Below, piece by piece: positions 51,279-58,541 of a DNA stretch of 64,000 nt (the first letter of the stretch is position 1; every line of letters begins with the position of its first letter). The stretch is taken from assembly GCA_017523995.1 (NCBI GenBank), contig JAFWUX010000182.1:36638-100637 (forward strand), written 5' to 3'. This stretch comes from Oscillospiraceae bacterium (GTDB taxonomy: Bacteria; Bacillota_A; Clostridia; Oscillospirales; Ruminococcaceae). Below the pieces are notes generated by a model, which was not told the origin of the DNA, did no database searches, and worked only from the letters and a program-made list of their open reading frames with translations. The translations under genes were made by a program, and so were the position numbers.

Positions 51279-52232
51279 TCACCAGCGGATGAGGCAGGCA
51301 GCGCTGGAAAGTCCGCCGCCGAATGCGCACATCGCAATGAGATCGCCTTTTTTCAGCTTGCCGCTGCGTGCAAGCTCATCAAACGAGATCGGCACACTTG
51401 CCGAGGATGTATTGCCGTAGCGGTCGAGGTTCAGCACGAACTTCTCGATCGGAATGCCGAGTCTGCGCGCCGCCAGCTCAATGATGCGGTAGTTCGCCTG
51501 ATGCGGCACAATCCAGTCAAAATCGGTGACTTCGATGCCCGCCTGCTCTGCAATGAGCTTCAAATCGGCAGAGATCTGCTTGACTGCAAATTTGAAGGTC
51601 TCCTGTCCGCTCATATGGACAGCGAGCGGCTCGACCTCCTTCTCATAGAACGGGGAATTGCCCTTGCCGAGCGGGATGGAAAGCACGCTGTCGCCGCCCT
51701 GCGTGTGCAGATGCGAACCGAGGTAATTGTCGCCCTTGCCGATGACAAACGCACCGGAGCCGTCGCCGAAGATGACGCAGGTCGAGCGGTCTGTCCAGTC
51801 GAGGATGCGGCTGAGCCGCTCCGCACCGAGCACGAGCGCATAGTCGATGCCGCCTCTTGCGATAAACGCCGCGGCAGTATCGAGCGCGAACAGGAATCCG
51901 CTGCATGCGGAGTTGACATCGAATGCAGGGCAGCTCGCACCGATCTGCTGCTGCACCTTTGCGGACATCGACGGGCAGCCGTAATCGGCAGAGACCGTCG
52001 CACCGACGATCAGCCCGAGCTGATCCGCCGTGATGCCGGCAGCCTCCAGCGCACGCTGTGCCGCCTTCGCGCCCATTTCCGCCGCCGATTCATGGACGGA
52101 AACATGGCGCTCCTTCACGCCGACGCGCTGTGTGATCCATTCGTCCGAGGTGTCCACCATCTTAGAAAGGTCATCGTTCGTCAGTATTTTTTCCGGCACA
52201 TAAGCACCGGTTCCCAAAATCTGAATACTCAT
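51279..52232 (-). CDS. fabH: 3-oxoacyl-ACP synthase III
   Basis: Initiating condensing enzyme, 317 aa. Catalytic Cys110 (NSACSGFLFAL), His in VPHQANYRII and Asn in DRYGNTSSASVP. The N-terminal TGAYVPEKILTNDDL and DEWITQRVGVKERH are canonical. ATG with aagagga site, 31 nt after the TetR gene, with no separate promoter visible. Confidence 0.97.
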   Translation of the reverse strand: MSIQILGTGAYVPEKILTNDDLSKMVDTSDEWITQRVGVKERHVSVHESAAEMGAKAAQRALEAAGITADQLGLIVGATVSADYGCPSMSAKVQQQIGASCPAFDVNSACSGFLFALDTAAAFIARGGIDYALVLGAERLSRILDWTDRSTCVIFGDGSGAFVIGKGDNYLGSHLHTQGGDSVLSIPLGKGNSPFYEKEVEPLAVHMSGQETFKFAVKQISADLKLIAEQAGIEVTDFDWIVPHQANYRIIELAARRLGIPIEKFVLNLDRYGNTSSASVPISFDELARSGKLKKGDLIAMCAFGGGLSSAACLIRW

Positions 52233-52263
52233 CCGGCTCTCCTCTTTCCGTATCAGTCATCCG

Positions 52264-52860
52264 TCAGGCAACCACGCCGTTCAGCAGACATGTGAAGCCA
52301 AAGGTAAAGTAGCGCACAGCCTCCTCGCGGGAAAGCTGACGCGAAACTGCGTCGGCGTAGTAGCCTCTGCAAAAGCACCAGATCGCATAGCAGAGTGCAT
52401 CCGCATCGACCTGCTTTGCAAAGCCCTGCTCCAGCGCATAGTGATAATATTTTTTGATCTTTTCATACCACCAGACGCGGTTCTCCTCGGTCAGCGAGTC
52501 ATGCTCAAAGACATACCGTCTGAACTGCATCTTGACGTCATAGGTCTGCATCAGCACATCGACCGCCGTATCAATGCAGAACTGCTCAAAGCTTGCCCTG
52601 TCATGGAATTCCGGCTTGATGTTCTCGCGCATACTGACAACTGCGTTGCGGTAGACGATCCGCAGCACCTCGTCGATATTTGCGAAGCGGTTATAGAACA
52701 CGCGGTTTGTCACGCCTAACTCCGTAATGATCTTTTTGACCGTTACCTTGTGCGCGCCCTCCTCAGCGGCGATGCGTGCAACAATTTCAACGATCTGATC
52801 GGAGATATCATCGCGGATGCGTTCCTGCTTCGGTGCAGCTGTTTCGCCTGCATGTTCCAT
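52264..52860 (-). CDS. TetR-family regulator heading the fatty-acid operon
   Basis: Transcription regulator of 198 aa. The N-terminal helix-turn-helix is KVTVKKIITELGVTNRVFYNRFANIDEVL (about residues 40-70); the ligand-binding helical domain follows. The ATG at 52860 is preceded by aaaggag. It is the first gene of the fatty-acid operon and is itself driven by a consensus promoter overlapped downstream by two inverted repeats, so it probably represses itself and the whole operon, with an acyl-CoA or acyl-ACP signal as a plausible ligand (inference). It is not FapR or FabT, which belong to other families. Confidence 0.9.
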   Translation of the reverse strand: MEHAGETAAPKQERIRDDISDQIVEIVARIAAEEGAHKVTVKKIITELGVTNRVFYNRFANIDEVLRIVYRNAVVSMRENIKPEFHDRASFEQFCIDTAVDVLMQTYDVKMQFRRYVFEHDSLTEENRVWWYEKIKKYYHYALEQGFAKQVDADALCYAIWCFCRGYYADAVSRQLSREEAVRYFTFGFTCLLNGVVA

Positions 52861-52907
52861 AGCTGTGTCAGACTCCTTTCTGCGAAAAACCGCAGTTTCC
52901 GTGTTCA

Positions 52908-52936
52908 GCACACACTGTGCCAGCACACCATGTGCT
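52908..52936 (-). promoter_or_regulatory. Tandem operator candidates for the TetR regulator
   Basis: Two inverted repeats of the same form, GCACA-CAC-TGTGC (52908-52920) and AGCACA-CCA-TGTGCT (52922-52936), placed immediately downstream of the -10 box. Confidence 0.8.
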
Positions 52937-52965
52937 ATTATAGCATAGTTTTGGAAATCTGTCAA
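52937..52965 (-). promoter_or_regulatory. Promoter of the TetR-fatty-acid operon
   Basis: Perfect TTGACA (52965-52960), 17 nt, perfect TATAAT (52942-52937) on the minus strand; leader about 70 nt. Confidence 0.92.
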
Positions 52966-53572
52966 GTGAAACCTGTGTGAAAACCGGAGACTTAACGGAA
53001 AAAGTCGGATTTGCAGGCAATTCTCTGTCCGGATCAAACGATTCGCTTTTCACTGTTCTTTATTGAGATAGTCAGCGCAACATTCTTTCCCCTTTTGTCC
53101 GAATGCTAATTTTCGTTGGGCGCGGGGCGCGAATGCGAGAGAGACACCCCAAGGAGAGAGGGGAAACTCGCAAGCTCGCATTCCCCTCTCTCCTTAGGTT
53201 TTCCCTCTCGCGCTCACCCTTCCCTGATCCTCTCTCCCCTAAAGGCGTGAGCCGCTTGTTTGAGCAAAAGTCTATCCGTCCAAGAAGCCGCTGCTCATTA
53301 GAACAGCGCACACCAAGCGAACAACACAAGCCAAACGAGTGACTTCCGCTCTAAGGGGGAAAGGGAATGAGGAAATGGGAGCTCGAGGGAAAAACCTAAA
53401 GGGGAAAGGGGGAATGTGAGCTAGCGAACTTCCCCCTTGCCTCTTTGGGTTGTTCCCTCGAACCCGCGCCCCGCGCCCAGTGAAATCCAACATTCGCACA
53501 AAGGATAAGAACAAAAAAACAGAGCAGCCCCTTCTCACGCCTATCTTCATCGAAAATACCCTCTCCCGAACG
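52966..53572. other. Gene-free region with second four-way-junction element
   Basis: Upstream of the TetR promoter nothing is recognised to about 53100; then copy 2 of the four-way-junction element and a short AT-rich stretch to the mscL terminator. Confidence 0.75.
53117..53481. repeat. Four-way-junction repeat element, copy 2
   Basis: Same plan as copy 1: outer stem gggcgcggggcgcgaatgcgaga (53118-53140) with ccctcgaacccgcgccccgcgccc (53455-53478); hairpin L AAGGAGAGAGGGGAA (53151-53165) / TTCCCCTCTCTCCTT (53181-53195); middle arm AGGTTTTCCCTC (from 53196) / GAGGGAAAAACCT (to 53398); hairpin R AAAGGGGAAAGGGGGAA (53398-53414) / TTCCCCCTTGCCTCTTT (53430-53446). Confidence 0.8.
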
Positions 53573-53607
53573 CAAAAACCGGTGCCGCGTCGAAACGCAG
53601 CACCGGC
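53573..53607 (-). terminator. Terminator of mscL
   Basis: Minus-strand stem CCGGTGCTGCG / CGCGGCACCGG (53606-53579) then TTTTTGCG. Confidence 0.88.
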
Positions 53608-53634
53608 TGAAATCCGTATTGGTTTTGCAGAAGA

Positions 53635-54048
53635 TTACTTTCTCTCCTTGAGCAGGTCGCGGATCTCGGTCAGCAGGACCTCTTCCTTCGGCGGCTCAGC
53701 AGGCTTCTCCTCTTCCTTCTTCTTGCCGATCTCCATTGCCTTGTTGACTGCCTTGATGATGACGAACAGAATCAGCGCAATGATCAGGAAGTTGACAACT
53801 GCGGAAATGAAGTTGCCGTAGTTGAACTCTGCACCGTTGATCGTGAAGGAACCGCCGATCTTGACGCCGCCGTCCTCAGCGGTGCTGCCGGTGATTGCCT
53901 GAATCAGCGGGTTGATGAAGCTGTCAGTCAGCGCGGTGACGATGTTGCCGAACGCAGCACCGATGATGACACCGACTGCCATGTCCATGACGTTGCCCTT
54001 GAGTGCAAACTCCTTAAATTCTGCAAAGAAACCCTTTTTTTCTGCCAT
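53635..54048 (-). CDS. mscL: Large-conductance mechanosensitive channel
   Basis: Homopentameric emergency release valve of the cytoplasmic membrane, 137 aa. FKEFALKGNVMDMAVGVIIGAAFGNIVTALTDSFINPLI is the amphipathic N-terminus and pore helix; the second helix NFISAVVNFLIIALILFVIIKAV follows the short outer loop, and the C-terminal KEVLLTEIRDLL helix bundle ends the protein. A TATAAT with extended -10 lies at 54099-54104 on the minus strand. Confidence 0.97.
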   Translation of the reverse strand: MAEKKGFFAEFKEFALKGNVMDMAVGVIIGAAFGNIVTALTDSFINPLIQAITGSTAEDGGVKIGGSFTINGAEFNYGNFISAVVNFLIIALILFVIIKAVNKAMEIGKKKEEEKPAEPPKEEVLLTEIRDLLKERK

Positions 54049-54254
54049 ATGTATTACATCCTTTCATTTGCGGCGCTTCACCGCATTGATTTACTACTAT
54101 TATACCATACTTGCACGAAAAATGCATCTGTGAATAATGACGAAATTCATATGCAATTTTCACACATTTTTCACATAAGAAATGTATATCCTACAAATTC
54201 CGCAAGATACTGCAAAATGCAAGCCGCCGATGCATCTGCGGCACCGGCGGCGAT

Positions 54255-54503
54255 TCAGGTAAAATTATGCATAAAATCCGGAAAAGATACAGCCTCGGGC
54301 GCAGCGGGATTCTCCTGCCGCCCCGCCGCTTTGTCTGCTGCATCCGGCGTCTTTGCCGGTTTCTTCACAGCAATCGGCTTTGTCAGTGTCTGCTTCAGCC
54401 GTTCCCCCGCCGTTTCCGGCTTGATCTTCTTGAAATCCGCGCCGCAGACAACACAGAACAGATGCCGGCTCTGCACCGGCTCACCGCAGTTCGGACAAAT
54501 CAT
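54255..54503 (-). CDS. Small zinc-ribbon protein, 82 aa
   Basis: N-terminal zinc ribbon with two knuckles, MICPNCGEP and FCVVCGAD, followed by a basic and Pro/Ala-rich low-complexity tail. The ATG at 54503 is preceded by aggtg; an upstream ATG in frame (54518) is possible. Function unknown; zinc-ribbon proteins of this size are common and diverse. Confidence 0.7.
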   Translation of the reverse strand: MICPNCGEPVQSRHLFCVVCGADFKKIKPETAGERLKQTLTKPIAVKKPAKTPDAADKAAGRQENPAAPEAVSFPDFMHNFT

Positions 54504-54668
54504 CGTGACGCACCTCATCTCTCTGCTTGATCGGTCAAACGCAGCCTTTGGATTGTTATTAGTTTAACACACCATCAGACGGAAGTCAATAGCGGGCAGC
54601 AATATCTGTATAATTTCACATAATCCCGCTTTAATTTTGTGAAATCCGACAAAGTTCTTATCTGCTGT

Positions 54669-54697
54669 TTCAATTTTACAAAAACCTATGTTATAAT
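54669..54697 (+). promoter_or_regulatory. Promoter of the VanY-like gene
   Basis: TTCAAT (54669-54674), 17 nt, TATAAT (54692-54697). Confidence 0.65.
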
Positions 54698-54793
54698 GAC
54701 AGTAAAAGAGAGAAACAGCGGTAATGCTGAATAAACATGAACCCCCCCTTGGAAAGGAGTGTGCGGCAGGTCTGCTGCTGCACGATCAATGCT

Positions 54794-55795
54794 ATGGCTG
54801 AATACCGATCAACCGGCAGAGAGCTGCGAAAATCGCCGAAGGGCGTCATCGCCGGTCTCTTTCTGATTGCACTGGCTGCAGGCGGCGCATTCTTCGGCAA
54901 AGATGTGCTGGAGAATATGGTCTCCCTCGAAGCGGATGACTCCGAGGAGGTCGAGATCGAAGTACCGTCTGTTGAGGAAAGCTCCGCGGAATCCGCAGCC
55001 GTCGAATACGGTTCCGTCTCCGTTCCGAAGTCGGAGATCCGCCGCGGACCGCTCATGATCATCAACGATGACTTCCCGACAGAGGATGCCGAAACCGGTA
55101 TCGTCTCGGTTTATGAGAAGAAGACCCCCTGCCTGACCACGCGCGATATGCGTGTCTATCTTCTTGAGGAGACCGTCGAGGCGCTCAACGAAATGGCAGA
55201 TGCGTTCTATGTCGAAACCGGTCACAAGGATCTGCTGGTTCTGAACGGCTATGTCACAAAGGACGAGCAGAAGCGCCTTTATGAAGCCGATCTGCAGCGC
55301 ACGGGTTCGGGCAGCTCTGAGCTTTATGCAATGCCGGGCTGCAATGAGTTTGAATCCGGATACACCTTTGAGCTGTCGCTGTTCGTCAACGGCATGTTCA
55401 AGGATTTCACCGGCGAAGGCGATTACGAGTGGATTCTCAAGCACTGCGCCGAGTATGGCTTCATCCAGCGCTATCCGGAGAACAAATCCGATATCACGCA
55501 TGTCGAGGGGCGCCCGTGGGTGTTCCGTTATGTCGGCTCGCCGCATGCATGGTATATGTACAAAAACGGGCTCTGTCTCGAGGAATACACCGATCTGCTG
55601 GAATTGAGCCCCTATGAGGGCGATCACGGCATCATCAACGATCAGCTCGGCAGAGAGTACGAGGTCTATTATGTCTCGGTCGATCCGGATGATCCGGCAG
55701 AGGAGGCAATCGTCCCGACCCCGATCGGCTATCAGTACACGATCTCGGGCAACAACAAGCACGGCTTTTATATCACCGTCATCCTCGAAAGCTGA
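54794..55795 (+). CDS. VanY-like (M15B) membrane protein lacking catalytic residues
   Basis: Protein of 333 aa with one N-terminal membrane anchor (GVIAGLFLIALAAGGAFF), an acidic stalk, and an extracytoplasmic domain of the D-Ala-D-Ala carboxypeptidase (VanY/M15) fold. Domain cues: VLNGYVTKDEQKRLYE, then PGCNEFESGYTFELSLF where active enzymes read S-E-H-x-x-G-x-A-x-D, and EGRPWVFRYVGSPHA where they read E-P-W-H-F-R-Y-V-G. Both zinc His, the zinc Asp and the catalytic Glu are replaced, so it should be inactive and may bind wall peptides or another protein. The start is uncertain: ATG at 54794 lacks a clear site, and ATG at 54737 is the alternative. Confidence 0.8.
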   Translation: MAEYRSTGRELRKSPKGVIAGLFLIALAAGGAFFGKDVLENMVSLEADDSEEVEIEVPSVEESSAESAAVEYGSVSVPKSEIRRGPLMIINDDFPTEDAETGIVSVYEKKTPCLTTRDMRVYLLEETVEALNEMADAFYVETGHKDLLVLNGYVTKDEQKRLYEADLQRTGSGSSELYAMPGCNEFESGYTFELSLFVNGMFKDFTGEGDYEWILKHCAEYGFIQRYPENKSDITHVEGRPWVFRYVGSPHAWYMYKNGLCLEEYTDLLELSPYEGDHGIINDQLGREYEVYYVSVDPDDPAEEAIVPTPIGYQYTISGNNKHGFYITVILES

Positions 55796-55828
55796 GCCGC
55801 AGCCGCGATTGCAATACAGAACATATGA

Positions 55829-55866
55829 AAAAACCGCTCCACAGCCAAGTGAAGCGGTTTTCTTTG
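55829..55866. terminator. Bidirectional terminator
   Basis: Stem aaaccgct / agcggttt (55831-55860) with A and T runs, between converging genes. Confidence 0.85.
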
Positions 55867-55877
55867 TCTTTGCATGT

Positions 55878-56837
55878 TCAGCCGTTCAGGCTTTCAATCA
55901 AATTCTTCATATCCCTGCTGATTCTTTCGGATTCAAAGTGATGCACATAATGACCGCAGTCGAGCTTTATGAGCGTTCCGTCTGAGGAAGCATCCACCAT
56001 TGCCTGCATACCGCCTATCCTATATTCATCGTTCGAGGTTTCGTTGGAAACATACATCATAACAGGAACCGTCGGCAAGGGTGCGGCGTTTCGGTCATCA
56101 TTCAGGGCGATGATGTTTTCCACCTTACCCTCATTCAGCTCTGTCGGATTCACATTTTTATGGCAGGCGATTTCCTTGTAAATCGCGCATTCTTCCTTTG
56201 TGAGCGTTCCCGATTCGTTGTAGTCAAACAGGCGAACAATCCCTGTCGCTTTTATGAACTTCCCAAGCCCCAATTGAAAATCGTTGACGGTATTATTTCC
56301 TTTCAGTTTCCTGACGTCCATACAGTGCGGCGTACACATATCCAGCCCGACAATCGCCTCGACCTCATCGGGATATTCCTGCGCCCAGCGAGTCGCCTCA
56401 TAGCCGGAAAATGAATGTGGACACAGCACATACGGCGCTTCAACGCCGCACTTTTCAAGCGCCTCTCTGTCCTGCCGAAGAATCGTGTCTATATCGCGTT
56501 CGCCGTCAACCAGATCGCTGAAGCCGTAGCCGAACTTCTCGACAACAACGATTTTGTAATCGTCGGAGAGTTTGCTGTAAAGCGGCTTGAAATCGAGAAT
56601 CGGAGAGGAAGTCCCCCAGCCGGAGAGAAACACGATGGTGTGCTCCCCCTCCCCTTCCGTGTAGACGCTCATGTTGTGACCATCCACCTCGACAAGCTGC
56701 CCGAGCGGCGTTTCATAAAGAGCGATGTTCTTTTTCAGCATGATCTGATTATACACCGTCATGACAAGCAGAAATGCTGCAATCAGAATCAGAATCCCGA
56801 GCAATATTTTGCCTGTAACTTTCAATGCTTTTTTCAT
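55878..56837 (-). CDS. Membrane-anchored alpha/beta hydrolase
   Basis: Hydrolase of 319 aa with an N-terminal membrane helix (ILLGILILIAAFLLVMTVY) and an alpha/beta-hydrolase domain. The strand after the oxyanion region reads VFLSGWGTSSP, the nucleophile elbow is CPHSFSGYEA (Pro-His-Ser form, nucleophile in HSF), the acid may be Asp in VGLDMCTPH or later, and the His is in DCGHYVHHF. The substrate is unknown. The ATG at 56837 follows ggagg. Codon use and GC content are somewhat lower than in neighbours (many aaa/gat codons), which hints at a different history. Confidence 0.82.
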   Translation of the reverse strand: MKKALKVTGKILLGILILIAAFLLVMTVYNQIMLKKNIALYETPLGQLVEVDGHNMSVYTEGEGEHTIVFLSGWGTSSPILDFKPLYSKLSDDYKIVVVEKFGYGFSDLVDGERDIDTILRQDREALEKCGVEAPYVLCPHSFSGYEATRWAQEYPDEVEAIVGLDMCTPHCMDVRKLKGNNTVNDFQLGLGKFIKATGIVRLFDYNESGTLTKEECAIYKEIACHKNVNPTELNEGKVENIIALNDDRNAAPLPTVPVMMYVSNETSNDEYRIGGMQAMVDASSDGTLIKLDCGHYVHHFESERISRDMKNLIESLNG

Positions 56838-56880
56838 ATTCCATTGTCCTCCCGCAGTCATTCTGCAATGATAACAGAAA

Positions 56881-56921
56881 TGTCACGGTACTTCTGACGA
56901 AACATCAGAAGTACTATGACA
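56881..56921 (-). other. Long hairpin between LCP-like and hydrolase genes
   Basis: Imperfect 17-bp stem tgtcacggtacttctga (56881-56897) / tcagaagtactatgaca (56905-56921); a smaller CCGGC/GCCGG hairpin (56940-56954) stands nearer the upstream stop. T runs are weak, so termination is possible but not certain. Confidence 0.6.
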
Positions 56922-56958
56922 TTGCATTTCTGTATTTCCGGCACTGCGCCGGTTTTGT

Positions 56959-57942
56959 TTATTCTTCCTCGCTCTCCTCAGAGGACTCTGTCGCCGAGCC
57001 GTTCATCGTATGCTGGAAGAATGTGATCTTGAGGTTTTCGAGGAATGCAGGTGCCGGAACCGGTGTACCCTCCTCGTTGTAGTTGCAGATGACGCCCCAG
57101 CCGGTTGCCGGTGCGGAGGAATACTGGAACATATAGCTGATTGCGTGGCGGTGATTGGAAAAGTCCGTTGCCGTGATATCGGTGGTGACGGCGTTGACAA
57201 AAATGCTGAAGTAGTTATCGAGGTTCTGCGCAACACGGGCACCGCCGCCGTTTGCGCTGCTGTTGACCTCACCGCCGCCGATGCACTGATTCAGCAGCTG
57301 CGCGACCGAGTTGCCGATGACGCTGCAGCGCTCAACCTCATCGAGATAGTGGCTGCTCGTCAGCATGGTCTCGAACTGGTCATTGTCCAGCGTGACCTCC
57401 ATGTCCTCATTGTCCTTCGGCGGATTCAGACCGGTATCACGCACCGGAATGCGGTATGTGACGTTGCCGATCAGGTTGACTGTTTTCTGGAAGCCGTCAT
57501 GGTCCATTTTGACATAGCGGTCAATCGGCTGATCGAGCAGCTCGGAGATTGCCGTTTTCATCGCATCCATGCCGTGATTGTAGTAGCAGGTATCGACCGT
57601 CATGGCTTTGCCGTCATAGACAACCTGCAGGTCCAGCGGAATGCCGACGCAGAAAATCTTTTTGCGCACCGGATCGAAACGCAGCATCATAACCGCGTTC
57701 TTTCTGTCATCATCATCCGGATCGAGCACAAAGAGCAGCGAGTTGACATCGTCCTCGGAGATACTTGTTGTTGCGCTCTGCATCGGCTGCAGCTCCTTTG
57801 ATTTGGAAGTCAGCTTGTTATAGAAATAAAGCGCGACTCCGCCGAACACAACCAGAGAGATCAGAACCGTGATCATAAACGGGATTGCCGTACTGCCGGC
57901 CTTCGGTCCGCGGCGGCGGCGGCGTTGATAGGTAGTGGTCAT
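56959..57942 (-). CDS. LytR-CpsA-Psr-like protein with altered active site
   Basis: Membrane protein of 327 aa: a very basic cytoplasmic start (YQRRRRRGPKAG), one membrane helix (IPFMITVLISLVVFGGVALYFY), and an LCP-like extracellular domain (about 70-300) with FVLDPDDDDRKNAVMMLRFDP, IPLDLQVVYDG and IDRYVKMDHDGFQKTVNLIGNV. Active LCP phosphotransferases carry R-x-SDTMML and IPRD there; here Asp and Arg are lost (NAVMML, IPLD), so catalysis is doubtful. The start ATG overlaps the stop of a 14-codon leader ORF by 4 nt. Last gene of the dnaD operon. Confidence 0.78.
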   Translation of the reverse strand: MTTTYQRRRRRGPKAGSTAIPFMITVLISLVVFGGVALYFYNKLTSKSKELQPMQSATTSISEDDVNSLLFVLDPDDDDRKNAVMMLRFDPVRKKIFCVGIPLDLQVVYDGKAMTVDTCYYNHGMDAMKTAISELLDQPIDRYVKMDHDGFQKTVNLIGNVTYRIPVRDTGLNPPKDNEDMEVTLDNDQFETMLTSSHYLDEVERCSVIGNSVAQLLNQCIGGGEVNSSANGGGARVAQNLDNYFSIFVNAVTTDITATDFSNHRHAISYMFQYSSAPATGWGVICNYNEEGTPVPAPAFLENLKITFFQHTMNGSATESSEESEEE

Positions 57943-57983
57943 TTTGCCGTTTTTGCAGTATATGCAGCACGCGGGCTGCACAT
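57939..57983 (-). CDS. 14-codon leader ORF coupled to the LCP-like gene
   Basis: Reads MCSPRAAYTAKTAK and stops in TGA that overlaps the LCP-like ATG (ATGA, 57942-57939). It owns the only good ribosome site here (aaaggag, about 6 nt before its ATG); the LCP-like start itself has none. It therefore looks like a translational-coupling leader. Too short to prove as a gene. Confidence 0.5.
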   Translation of the reverse strand: MCSPRAAYTAKTAK

Positions 57984-58010
57984 GGGCTGCACTCCTTTCT
58001 TTGATGTAGG

Positions 58011-58541
58011 TCAATCATTGAAATATTCATGTGCCGGCTGATTCTGCCGCACCGCCTCCTGAAAGGAGAGCACGCGCATCTCAAGCCCTGCACGTTCTGC
58101 CATATGAACGGTCTGCCCCGTGCCGGAGCGGATATCCGCAACCAGCGCGATCAGCCTTCTGCTGTGCCGCACCATATAGGCATTGCGGTCACGGTAGCAG
58201 CCGCGGTAAAAATGCTCGCTCAGTGCAATGACCTGATCGGCTGCCTGCATCACCGCATGCACATGATAGCGCTCCGGCCCGCTGATGGTCTCGGTCCGGT
58301 CTGCGCAGGGCAGCACACAGATCAGATTCACAAGCGGATACTGTTTCCGGAAGTGCAGAATCATATCCGCCGCCCAGAGATCGACGCCGCGCGCCATGCC
58401 GGTATAAAAGGTACGGGCGCCGTCCTCCATCGCAGATTCAATCTCGCGATAGAGCAGGCTCTGCATCATGCGGAGCGTCGCGCCGGTCGGCAGCTTTTCG
58501 GGGCGGTGACCGGAAATACAGACCGCAAAGCTGCTTTTCAT
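58011..58541 (-). CDS. SLOG/DUF1273-family (YpsA-like) protein
   Basis: Rossmann-like protein of 176 aa. AVCISGHRPEKLP at the start is the SLOG/DUF1273 signature; FYTGMARGVDLWAADMIL and VIALSEHFYRGCYRDRNAYMVRHSRRLIAL follow, the nucleotide-binding parts of the family. SLOG proteins bind nucleotide-like ligands; YpsA affects cell division in Bacillus. It shares one base with the stop of the kinase gene (TGATG). Confidence 0.88.
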   Translation of the reverse strand: MKSSFAVCISGHRPEKLPTGATLRMMQSLLYREIESAMEDGARTFYTGMARGVDLWAADMILHFRKQYPLVNLICVLPCADRTETISGPERYHVHAVMQAADQVIALSEHFYRGCYRDRNAYMVRHSRRLIALVADIRSGTGQTVHMAERAGLEMRVLSFQEAVRQNQPAHEYFND

